A stretch of 64,000 bases of DNA from Candidatus Formimonas warabiya (lineage in GTDB: Bacteria; Bacillota; Dehalobacteriia; Dehalobacteriales; Dehalobacteriaceae), in NCBI RefSeq assembly GCF_002777255.1, contig NZ_CP017634.1, forward strand, positions 3,546,903 through 3,610,902. Direction: 5' to 3'. A program made the translations under genes and the position numbers. The notes beneath the pieces are model-generated. The model did no database searches. It worked only from the letters and a program-made list of their open reading frames with translations, and was not told the DNA's origin. Shown here in pieces: positions 41,096-53,600 of the stretch. How positions within the stretch are numbered: the first letter of the stretch is position 1; each line of letters begins with the position of its first letter.

Positions 41096-41258
41096 AAAAA
41101 TATTATAAATTTGTGCGTAAAAGAAGTCAATCATATCTGGTTTTTTTTTCTAAATACAATAAAATTAGTATTAATAGCCTCTAAGATAGGGATCGTCCGG
41201 ATACCTTGTTTTTCAAAGCAGAACGTATTACAATAATTAAAATAAAAAAGCGGGGGAT

Positions 41259-41624
41259 ATGATGAAACAGTCAAAATGTGCCTGCGAAGGAGCTTATCTG
41301 GATAAATTTATCCGTCCTTCCATTCTGTTGGAGTTATATGATCAGGAACTAAACGGATTGCAGCTTTTAAAGCATGTAAATCAGGGAACGATGTCAAGAT
41401 ATGGGAAACTTGATCCAACCGGCTTTTATCGGATGCTGAAAAACATGGAGGAAACCGGTTATATCTCTTCCCATTGGAAAATTACGCAAAAAGAAAAACC
41501 TGTTAAAGTATATTCGATTACCAATAAGGGAACAGCCTGTTTAAAAACTTGGGAACACACTTTAGGGCAGTATATTAAAGATATTGGTGAACTTTTAGCC
41601 CATATTATTGAAAAAACAAAATAA
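41259..41624 (+). CDS. PadR-type transcriptional regulator
   Basis: 121 residues, single-domain winged helix of the PadR family: I-R-P-S-I-L-L-E-L-Y at the first helix, L-D-P-T-G-F-Y-R-M-L-K-N-M-E-E-T-G-Y-I recognition helix and the V-K-V-Y-S-I-T-N-K-G wing. The N-terminus carries C-A-C-E (Cys 7 and 9), which might make it redox- or metal-responsive (inference). GGGGG precedes the tandem ATG codons at 41259 and 41262. It is divergent from the radical SAM/ABC operon and likely represses it and itself through the palindrome at 41054-41095. Its last codons form half of a 15-bp hairpin (41594-41635). Confidence 0.85.
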   Translation: MMKQSKCACEGAYLDKFIRPSILLELYDQELNGLQLLKHVNQGTMSRYGKLDPTGFYRMLKNMEETGYISSHWKITQKEKPVKVYSITNKGTACLKTWEHTLGQYIKDIGELLAHIIEKTK

Positions 41625-41635
41625 TATGGGCTAAA
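41594..41635. terminator. Hairpin at the end of the PadR gene
   Basis: TTTAGCCCATATTAT (41594-41608) pairs perfectly with ATAATATGGGCTAAA (41621-41635). It overlaps the PadR stop codon and separates it from the convergent giant gene. Confidence 0.6.
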
Positions 41636-41664
41636 TTGATCATCTCCTTAAAAATAACGCTCTC

Positions 41665-44600
41665 TTACCATAACGGCTCTTCAATGTATTGCTCTACTTT
41701 TTCTGTCCCATCCTCATTGATGATATATTGATGAGAATGATATGCTTCCTCGATATTTCCCGCACCCCAATAGGTCCGTTTCACATCAGGGAATACATCT
41801 CTTCCTTCTCCTATAGGACCTCGGTAAAGCATCCTATTAATACAAGTAACGGCTTCTGTTCTGGTGATACTGCTATTTGGCTTTAAAGTACCATCCGGAT
41901 AGCCCTGAATAATACCATACCGGTACACCTCTTCAATAGATCCTTTGGCCCAGTTTTGGTCAATGTCGCTAAAATGTACCTCAATAGGCGGAATATTGCT
42001 ATCGCGTTCAACCCCAAAGTATCTGGCAATGATAACAGCCAGTTCAGCCCGGGATATCGCCTGATTGGGAGCAAAGGTCCCATTTCCCTCTCCCTTCATC
42101 AGTCCCTTTTGCGTAACTGCCATAATATATTCATGGGCCCAATGGGAGCCCGGTACATCGGAATAAGTCTCCGTCTTGTCTGTCACGGTACCCTCAAGAT
42201 TTAACAGTCGGGCAAATATTGCTGCGGTTTCAGCCCGGGTAAGGTTATTCTCCGGTTTAAATTCACCTGCCGGTGTGCCTTTAATATAGCGGTGATGAAT
42301 TTTTAGATAGCGGTTTGAATAAACCATAATCTGAATTTTTGAAGTGTCATCCTCCAACAAAGATAATTGATCTTCACTCGTTACCGCAACAAGGATTTCT
42401 TTGAAAACCTCTCCCTGATCAATGGTGTCGGCCTTCAAATTTAATATGAGATACTCTTTGCTTCCCGGTTGAATACCCTCTTTGTTCCATTTGACGGTAT
42501 TCCCTTCTTTTATTCCTCCTTCACTGCTTACAAAGCTTAACCCTTCAGGTATGAACACCGTAATAAGGGCATTGTTAACCTCAATCTCCGACTTATTGAT
42601 AAAGGGAATCGTTAATTGAACCTGGCCTCCTTCACTTACTTTCATTTTATTTGTATATATTGTTACGCCCAGGTCTTTCAACTCATTGCCGGAGGCCTCA
42701 TTTGTTTCTTCCGTTCCTCCACCTGATCCTCCTGATCCTCCCGACCCTCCAGAACCAGGATCATCCTCAGATGGGATCTTCGTCATAAAAATATTGTGTT
42801 TAACTAGTGAATACTCCACTGAGATGGTGGGACTGGTATAAGAAAGATAGCCCTCTTTAGTCGCCGTAATATAATAGTCTGTTTCAGGGAACACCATAAA
42901 GGCATAGTCACCGTTCACATCCGTATTCTGAGGGTTGGCATTATCATTGGGCGGAAAATCCAGTGACGGAAGCAATACCTTTTCCCCGGAATCATGTCCT
43001 TTTGCCTTGTTGCGCTCTGAATCGGCATAATGCAGTATGACCTCAGCACCCGGAATAACCGCGCCTGTTTTATCATCTTTAACGACCCCATACGGGTCGA
43101 TCAATATTTGACTGATATTGATTTCACCATCATCTTTTAATTCTACTTCTATTTCGCCGCCACAGAGCTCTACCCCATCAACCTCATAAGTAACGACAAA
43201 CATATATTTTTTGTTTGGTTGCAGGTTTTCCACGCGGAAAATCCCTCTATCCGATTCCATTCCTTTATCAATATCATTCACTACCTCTCTGGTTGCCTGG
43301 TCCAGTACTTCAAATTTAAGTTTTGAAACATCTTCAACGATATGTTCCTTACCTTCCTGGTCTTTGGCAATAATCAGACCGGTCGCCGTAAGATCTGAAG
43401 AAAATGCTTTTCCGTCTACCTCATCCACTCTTGCTGTCTGAACATATTCCATCTCACTGGTTTCTCCGCCTACCGTAACAGGCTTGGTAATCATAATTTC
43501 ATATTCAATGCCCGCCTTCGGTACAGCAATCCGATATGTCCCATCTGCTCCTGTGATCTGGGTAAAGGAGAAATCAGTAATTCCGTCATCATCAAAATCC
43601 TTGTATACGACCACTTTTGCCCCTGCAACAGGTTTGCGTTGGTCGACAGACGAACCTCCGGTACCACTCTCCGTGACCACACCGGTTATAAAGCCCGGAG
43701 CAAAGGTAACAAAGATGCTTTCTTGGGCAAATAGCCCTCTCTCCTCATCTCTCACCGTTATTGTTACAGGTACAATTACGGTGCTGTTGATGGCAGAAAT
43801 ATCCGCAGAGGTATATCTGATCTCTGCCGCGCCATTATTGCCCGTAACGGATGTAGCATTCCCGGAAAAAGTACCCATAGGTGCTTCGAAGGTTACCGTT
43901 ACATTACTGATGGGCTGCCCGTCTCTATTCGTCACTATCGCGGTCAATAATGTAGATTCTATCCCGTCTCCTTTTATCGTAGTTGGGTTGGCACTTAACT
44001 GGATATTGAATGACGCCAGGTAAAAATCTTCTATGATGCTTCCCTGGGGAGCCCGATCAAAAGTAATTTCAGCAACATGCCTGTTTTCACTGTAGTGGGG
44101 ATGGGTAACAACGATATGATAATAATTTTCCACGATCGCCTCAAATTTATATTTGCCGGCACCATCCGTGGTCGTTCTTTGTATGGTCTTTCCTGCCAGG
44201 TCAAGAAGGGATACTTCTGCACCACTAACCACGTTATGTGTTTCCACATCATATACTGTCCCTTCCAGCGTTAAATCTTTGTCATTGATCACAACTCGCA
44301 CCAGTTGCAAGACCTGTCTCCCATCACTGCCTGTTACCAAAACGGTGAATTGATCCGTACCGACATAATTTGGATTAGGCGTATATTTATAGGTGCCGTT
44401 AGCTGCTAAATCTACTTGTCCATGCTGGGGATGTACACCAATAACACAAGTGGCTCCATTTTCCACATCGACACTTGAATCAATAGACGAATTTTTTACC
44501 GTTGTTTCAATGTATTCTTTCGTTATCGCCAATGCACGAATATCAAAACTTAAGGTGGCGGTTACTGTGCCTCCATGTCCATCTGAAACCCTTATTGCGA

Positions 44601-47600
44601 TAGATTGATTTCCCACATATTTCGCCAGGGAATTAAAGGTCCAAGCACCTGTACTGTTTATGATAAAGTTCCCATTTATCGCACCAGGTGCAGTCTGTAG
44701 TTCAAAATTAAGCGTATCTCCATCAACATCGGTGGCAACAATTTGCCCTTTTACGGTTGACCCGGAAGTAATGATATAACTATAGTCTGCAGTAACAGGC
44801 AGGTCATTTACCGGCTGAACCGTGACTGTGACGGTAGCCGTGGCCTGGGCATTCCCGCTGTCTTTCATGGTATAGCTAAAGGTTTCCGTCCCGTTCCAGT
44901 CCGCATTTGGCGTATAGACTAATTTTCCTCCGGAAACCGCTGCCATGCCATGTTGGGCAGTCACCGGCTCAATAATAGTCTTGCTGTCCCCATCATCAAT
45001 ATCCGTATCATTGGCCAACACATCGATGGTCACCGCCGTTTCTTCGTTGGTACTCGCTGTGTCGGCTAAGGCTACCGGGGTATCATTGACATTTGTTACT
45101 GTTACCGTGACCGTGGCAGTCGACGTCATGTCCCCTTTATCTTTCATGGTGTATGTGAAGCTGTCCGTGCCCACAAAGTTGCTTTTCGGCGTATACGTGA
45201 CAGACTTCTCATCATCCGCTACCGTGACCGTTCCGTTGGCTCCATTCCCTGCGCTTACAATGGTTAGGTTGTCTCCTTCATAATTCAGGTCGATGTCGGT
45301 GTCGTTTGCCAAAACATCTATGGTTACTGACCTTTCTTCATCGGTGCTTGCGGAATCTCCCACCGCAGCCGGTCCGTCATTCACCGGGTTGACCGTGACG
45401 GTGACGTTGGCCGTGGCCTTCACATGGGCACTGTCTTCCATGGTATACGTGAAAGTTTCCGCCCCGTTCCAGTTGGCATCCGGCGTATAGACGAGCCTAC
45501 CGTTATCTACAGCCACTGTGCCATGAGGTGCGGTTAATGGTTCGATGATCGTTTTGGTATCTACGGCATCGTTGTCCGTGTCATTGGCCAGCACATCGAT
45601 GGTCACCGCTGTGTCTTCGTTGGTTACTGCCGTGTCGGCTAAGGCTACCGGGGTATCATTGACATTTGTTACTGTTACCGTGACCGTGGCAGTCGACGTC
45701 ATGTCCCCTTTATCTTTCATGGTGTATGTGAAGCTGTCCATGCCCACAAAGTTGCTTTTCGGCGTATACGTGACAGACTTCTCATCATCCGCTACCGTGA
45801 CCGTTCCGTTGGCTCCATTCCCTGCGCTTACAATGGTTAGGTTGTCTCCTTCACGGCTGAGATCTACGTCGGTATCATTGGCCAGCACATGGACGGTTAC
45901 CGCCTTTTCTTCGTTGGTGCTTGTAACATCATCCACTGCAGTCGGCCCGTCATTCACCGGGATGACCGTGACGGTGACGTTGGCCGTGGCTTGGGCATCC
46001 CCGCTGTCTTTCATGCTATAGCTAAAAGTTTCCGTCCCGTTCCAGTCCGCGTTTGGCGTATAGACCAATTTCCCTCCCTCTATCTCCACTGTGCCATGGT
46101 CCGCAGTCACCGGCCCGATGAGGGTCTTGCTGTCCCCGTCATCGATATCCGTATCATTGGCCAGCACATCGATGGTCACCGCTGTGTCTTCGTTGGTTAC
46201 TGCCATGTCGGCTAAGGCCACCGGGGCATCATTGACATTTGTTACTGTTACCGTGACTGTGGCTGTCGACATCATGTCTCCTTTATCTTTCATGGTATAT
46301 GTGAAGCTGTCCGTGCCCACAAAGTTGCTTTTCGGCGTATACGTGACAGACTTCTCATCATCCGCTACCGTGACCGTTCCGTTGGCTCCATTCCCTGCGC
46401 TTACAATGGTCAGGTTGTCTCCTTCATAATTCAGGTCGATGTCGATGTCGTTTGCCAGAACGTCTATGGTTACCGGCCTTTCTTCATCGGTGCTTGCGGA
46501 GTCTTCTAACGCAGCCGGTCCATCATTTACTCCTGTTACTGTGACTGTAACGGTGGCTGTGGCCTGGGCACCTATACTATCCTTAATCGAGTAAGTAAAG
46601 GTATCGATTCCACTATAGTTTTCATTTGGAGTATATGTAACCGACTTCTTATCTTCCGCAACTTTAACGTTTCCATTTGTGCCGTTTTGTGCGGATAGGA
46701 TGGTTAAGTTGTCACCTTCATGACTTAGTTCTACATCAGTATCATTCGTGAGAACATCAATAGTTACTGTCGTTTCTTCATTTGTGCTCACAATATCTTC
46801 CACAGCAACCGGACTATCATTTACTGCATTTACTATTACTGTGACCGTGGCTGTCGATTGCGAACCGGCACTATCCTCCATTGTATATACAAAAGTCTCG
46901 GTCCCATTCCAGTCAGCATCCGGCGTATAGACGAGCCTGCCGTTATTTACGGCCACTGTCCCATGGGGTGCAGTCAGCGGTTCAATAATGGTTTTAGTAT
47001 CTTCGGCATCGTTGTCCGTATCATTTGCCAGGACATCTATGGTTACCGCAGTATCTTCGTTGGTTGTTGCTGTGTCTGCCATAGCTATCGGGGCATCATT
47101 TACTGGGTTTACTGTTACGGTAACGGTGGCTGTCGATTCTAAATTTCCTTTATCTTTCATGACGTAAGTAAAGCTGTCTGTGCCGATGAAGTCGGTATCA
47201 GGCGTATAGGTTAGGGATTTCTTATCTCCTGCTACTGTGACTGCCCCATTTGCTCCGTTTTCTGCGGAAACAATGGTGAGATTGTCTCCTTCACGGCCGA
47301 GATCTACGTCAGTATCATTGGCCAGCACATGAATGGTTATCGCCGTTTCTTCGTTGGTGCTTGCCACATCGTCTATAGCATTAGGTACATCATTCACCGC
47401 ATTCACTGTTACCGTGACACTGGCTGTTGCCTTCGCATGAGCACTGTCTTCCATGGTATACGTGAAAGTTTCCGTCCCGTTCCAGTTGGCATCCGGCGTA
47501 TAGACAAGTCTCCCATTCGAAACTACTACTGTGCCATGAGGCGCGGTTAATGGTTCGATGATCGTCTTGGTATCTCCGGCATCATTGTCCGTGTCGTTTG

Positions 47601-50600
47601 CCAGGGCATCTATGGTTACCACTGTATCTTCGTTGGTTGTTGTTGTGTCTGCCACAGCATTGGGTGCATCGTTGGCATCCGTTACTGTTATGGTAACGGT
47701 GGCTGTCGATTCTAAGTTTCCTTTATCTTTCATGATGTAAGTAAAGCTGTCTGTGCCGATGAAGTCAGTATCAGGCGTATAGGTTAGGGATTTCTTATCT
47801 CCTGCTACCGTTACTGCCCCATTTGCTCCGTTTCCTGCGGAAACGATAATAAGATTATCTCCTTCACGGCTGAGATCTACGTCGGTATCATTGGACAGCA
47901 CATGGATGGTTACCGCCGTTTCTTCGTTGGTGCCTGCCACATCATCCACCGCAGTCGGCCCGTCATTTACCGGGGCAACCGTGACGGTGACCTCTGCCGT
48001 TGCCTTCACATGGGCACTGTCTTCTATGGTATACGTAAAGGTTTCCGTCCCGTTCCAGTCAGCATCCGGCGTATAAACGAGTCTGCCATTTGACACTACT
48101 ACTGTACCATGAGGCGCGGTTAATGGTTCGATGATCGTCTTGGTATCTCCGGCATCATTGTCCGTGTCGTTTGCCAGGGCATCTATGGTTACCACTGTAT
48201 CTTCGTTGGTTGTTGCCGTATCATCCACAGCATTGGGCGCATCGTTGGCATCTGTTACTGTTATGGTAACGGTAGCTGTCGATTCTAAGTTTCCTTTATC
48301 TTTCATGATGTAAGTGAAGCTGTCTGTACCGACGAAGTCAATATCAGGCGTATAGGTTAAAGATTTTTTATCTCCTGCTACCGTAACACTTCCGTTGTCT
48401 CCGTTTCCTGCGGAAACGATAGTAAAATTATCTCCTTCACGGCCGAGATCTACATCGGTATCATTGGCCAACACATGGACGGTTACCGCCGTTTCTTCGT
48501 TGGTGCCTGCCACATCGTCTACTGCAGTCGGCCCGTCATTTACCGGATTGACCGTGACAGTGACCTCTGCCGTTGCCTTCATATGGGCACTATCTTCCAT
48601 TGTATACGTGAAAGTCTCGGTTCCATTCCAGTCGGCATCCGGCGTATAGACAAGTCTCCCATTCGAAACTACTACTGTGCCATGAGGTGCGGTCAGCGGC
48701 TCAATAATGGTTTTGGTATCTCCGGCATCGTTGTCGGTATCATTTGCCAGGACATCTATTGTTACTTCCGTATCTTCGTTGGTTGTTGCCGTATCATCCA
48801 CAGCATTGGGCGCATCGTTGGCATCCGTTACCGTTACAGTAACGGTGGCTGTCGATTCTAAGTTCCCTTTATCTTTCATGACGTAAGTAAAGTTGTCTGT
48901 GCCGGTGAAGTCGGTGTCAGGCGTATAGGTTAGGGATTTTTTGTCTCCCGCTACTGTTACTGTTCCGTTTGTCCCGTTTTCTGCGGAAACGATTGTGAGA
49001 TTATCTCCTTCACGGCTTAAGTCTACGTCGGTATCATTGGCCAGCACATGAATGGTTATCGCCGTTTCTTCGTTGGTGCCTGCCACATCATCCACCGCAG
49101 TCGGCCCGTCATTCACCGGGGTGACCGTGACAGTGACCTCTGCCGTTGCCTTCACGTGGGCACTATCTTCCATGGTATAGGTGAAAGTTTCCGTCCCGTT
49201 CCAGTCAGCATCCGGCGTATAGACGAGTCTGCCATTTGAGACTACCACTGTGCCATGAGGTGCGGTCAGCGGCTCAATAATGGTTTTGGTATCTCCCGTA
49301 TCATTGTCCGTGTCATTTGTCAGAACATCTATTGTTACTTCCGTGTCTTCGTTGGTTGTTGCTGTATCTGCCACAGCATTGGGTGCATCATTGGCATCCG
49401 TTACCGTTATGGTAACGGTGGCTGTCGATTCTAAGTTCCCTTTATCTTTCATGACGTAAGTAAAGTTGTCTGTGCCGGTGAAGTCGGTGTCAGGCGTATA
49501 GGTTAGGGATTTTTTGTCTCCCGCTACTGTTACTGTTCCGTTTGTCCCGTTTTCTGCGGAAACGATTGTGAGATTATCTCCTTCACGGCTTAAGTCTACG
49601 TCGGTATCATTGGCCAGCACATGAACGGTTACGGCTGTTTCTTCGTTCGTGCTTGTAGCATCGTCTATAGCATTAGGTGCATCATTCACCGCATTCACTG
49701 TTACTGTAACACTGGCTGTTGCTTTCACATGGGCACTGTCTTCCATGGTATAGGTGAAGGTTTCCGTCCCGTTCCAGTCAGCATCCGGCATATAGACGAG
49801 TCTGCCATTTGACACTACCACTGTGCCATGAGGTGCGGTCAGCGGCTCAATAATGGTTTTGGTATCTCCGGCATCGTTGTCGGTATCATTTGCCAGGACA
49901 TCTATTGTTACTTCCGTATCTTCGTTGGTTGTTGCCGTATCATCCACAGCATTGGGCGCATCGTTGGCATCCGTTACCGTTATGGTTACGGTGGCTGTCG
50001 ATTCTAAGTTCCCTTTATCTTTCATGATGTAAGTGAAGCTGTCTGTACCGACGAAGTCAATATCAGGCGTATAGGTTAAAGATTTTTTATCTCCTGCTAC
50101 CGTAACACTTCCGTTGTCTCCGTTTCCTGCGGAAACGATAGTAAAATTATCTCCTTCACGGCCGAGATCTACATCGGTATCATTGGCCAACACATGGACG
50201 GTTACCGCCGTTTCTTCGTTCGTGCTTGCCACATCGTCTACTGCAGTCGGCCCGTCATTTACCGGATTGACCGTGACAGTGACCTCTGCCGTTGCCTTCA
50301 TATGGGCACTATCTTCCATTGTATACGTGAAAGTCTCGGTTCCATTCCAGTCGGCATCCGGCGTATAGACAAGTCTCCCATTCGAAACTACTACTGTGCC
50401 ATGAGGTGCGGTCAGCGGCTCAATAATGGTTTTGGTATCTCCGGCATCGTTGTCGGTATCATTTGCCAGGACATCTATTGTTACTTCCGTATCTTCGTTG
50501 GTTGTTGCCGTATCATCCACAGCATTGGGCGCATCGTTGGCATCCGTTACCGTTACAGTAACGGTGGCTGTCGATTCTAAGTTCCCTTTATCTTTCATGA

Positions 50601-53600
50601 CGTAAGTAAAGTTGTCTGTACCGACGAAGTCAATATCAGGCGTATAGGTTAAAGATTTTTTATCTCCTGCTACCGTAACACTTCCGTTGTCTCCGTTTCC
50701 TGCGGAAACGATAGTAAAATTATCTCCTTCACGGCCGAGATCTACATCGGTATCATTGGCCAACACATGGACGGTTACCGCCGTTTCTTCGTTGGTGCCT
50801 GCCACATCGTCTACTGCAGTCGGCCCGTCATTTACCGGATTGACCGTGACAGTGACCTCTGCCGTTGCCTTCATATGGGCACTATCTTCCATTGTATACG
50901 TGAAAGTCTCGGTTCCATTCCAGTCGGCATCCGGCGTATAGACAAGTCTCCCATTCGAAACTACTACTGTGCCATGAGGTGCGGTCAGCGGCTCAATAAT
51001 GGTTTTGGTATCTCCGGCATCGTTGTCGGTATCATTTGCCAGGACATCTATTGTTACTTCCGTATCTTCGTTGGTTGTTGCCGTATCATCCACAGCATTG
51101 GGCGCATCGTTGGCATCCGTTACCGTTACAGTAACGGTGGCTGTCGATTCTAAGTTCCCTTTATCTTTCATGACGTAAGTAAAGTTGTCTGTGCCGGTGA
51201 AGTCGATATCAGGCGTATAGGTTAGGGATTTCTTATCTCCTGCTACTGTTACTGTTCCGTTTGTCCCGTTTTCTGCGGAAACAATGGTGAGATTGTCTCC
51301 TTCACGGCCGAGATCTACGTCAGTATCATTGGCCAGCACATGAATGGTTATCGCCGTTTCTTCGTTGGTGCTTGCCACATCGTCTATAGCATTAGGTACA
51401 TCATTCACCGCATTCACTGTTACCGTGACACTGGCTGTTGCCTTCGCATGAGCACTGTCTTCCATGGTATACGTGAAAGTTTCCGTCCCGTTCCAGTTGG
51501 CATCCGGCGTATAGACAAGTCTCCCATTCGAAACTACTACTGTGCCATGAGGTGCGGTTAATGGTTCGATGATTGTCTTCGTATCTCCCGTATCATTGTC
51601 CGTATCATTGGCCAAGACATCTATGGTTACCGCCGTGTCTTCGTTGGTTGTTGCCGTGTCGGCTAAGGCTACCGGGGCATCATTGGCATCTGTTACCGTT
51701 ACCGTAACGGTGGCTGTCGATTCTAAGTTTCCTTTATCTTTCATGATGTAAGTAAAGCTGTCTGTGCCGATGAAGTCAGTATCAGGCGTATAGGTTAAAG
51801 ATTTTTTATCTCCTGCTACCGTAACACTTCCGTTGTCTCCGTTTCCTGCGGAAACGATTGTGAGATTATCTCCTTCACGGCTTAAGTCTACGTCGGTATC
51901 ATTGGCCAGCACATGAACGGTTACGGCTGTTTCTTCGTTCGTGCCTGCCACATCATCCACCGCAGTCGGCCCGTCATTCACCGGGGTGACCGTGACAGTG
52001 ACCTCTGCTGTTGCCTTCGCATGAGCACTGTCTTCCATGGTATACGTGAAAGTTTCCGTCCCGTTCCAGTTGGCATCTGGCGTATAAACAAGCCTGCCGT
52101 TATCTACAGCCACTGTGCCATGAGGCGCGGTTAATGGTTCGATGATCGTTTTGGTATCTCCGACATCATTGTCCGTGTCATTGGCCAGAACATCGATGGT
52201 TACCGCTGTATCTTCGTTGGTTGTTGCTGTATCTGCCACAGCATTGGGCGCATCGTTGGCATCCGTTACCGTTACAGTAACGGTGGCTGTCGATTCTAAG
52301 TTCCCTTTATCTTTCATGATGTAAGTAAAGCTGTCTGTGCCGATGAAGTCAGTATCAGGCGTATAGGTTAAAGATTTTTTATCTCCTGCTACCGTAACAC
52401 TTCCGTTGTCTCCGTTTCCTGCGGAAACGATTGTGAGATTATCTCCTTCACGGCTTAAGTCTACGTCGGTATCATTGGACAGCACATGAACGGTTACGGC
52501 TGTTTCTTCGTTCGTGCCTGCCACATCATCCACCGCAGTCGGCCCGTCATTTACCGGGTTGACCGTGACAGTGACCTCTGCTGTTGCCTTCACATGGGCA
52601 CTGTCTTCCATGGTATACGTGAAAGTTTCCGTCCCGTTCCAGTCAGCATCCGGCGTATAGACTATCCTGCCGTTATCTACAACCACTGCGCCGTGAGGTG
52701 CGGTCAATGGTTGAATTATTGTCTTTGTATCTCCGGCATCGTTGTCGGTATCATTTGCCAGGACATCTATGGTTACTTCGGTGTCTTCGTTGGTTGTTGC
52801 CGTATCAGCTAAGGCTACCGGGGCATCATTTGCATCCGTTACCGTTACAGTAACGGTGGCTGTCGATTCTAAGTTCCCTTTATCTTTCATGACGTAAGTA
52901 AAGTTGTCTGTGTCGGTGAAGTCGGTGTCAGGCGTATAGGTTAGGGATTTTTTATCTCCTGCTACTGTTACTGTTCCGTTTGTCCCGTTTTCTGCGGAAA
53001 CAATGATAAGGTTATCTCCTTCACGGCTTAAGTCTACGTCGGTATCATTGGACAGCACATGAACGGTTACCGCTGTTTCTTCGTTCGTGCCTGCCACATC
53101 ATCCACCGCAGTCGGCCCGTCATTTACCGGGTTGACCGTGACAGTGACCTCTGCTGTTGCCTTCACATGGGCACTGTCTTCCATGGTATACGTGAAAGTT
53201 TCCGTCCCGTTCCAGTCAGCATCCGGCGTATAGACTATCCTGCCGTTATCTACAACCACTGTGCCATGGGGTGCGGTTAATGGTTCGATGATTGTCTTCG
53301 TATCTCCCGTATCATTGTCCGTGTCGTTTGCCAGAACATCTATTGTTACTCCTGTATCTTCGTTGGTTGTTGCCGTGTCATCCACAGCATTGGGTGCATC
53401 GTTGGCATCTGTTACTGTTATGGTAACGGTAGCTGTCGATTCTAAATTTCCTTTATCTTTCATGATGTAAGTGAAGCTGTCTGTACCCACGAAGTCGGTA
53501 TCAGGCGTATAGGTTAGGGATTTCTTATCTCCTGCTACTGTTACTGTTCCGTTTGCCCCGTTTTCTGCGGAAACGATAGTGAGATTATCTCCTTCACGGC

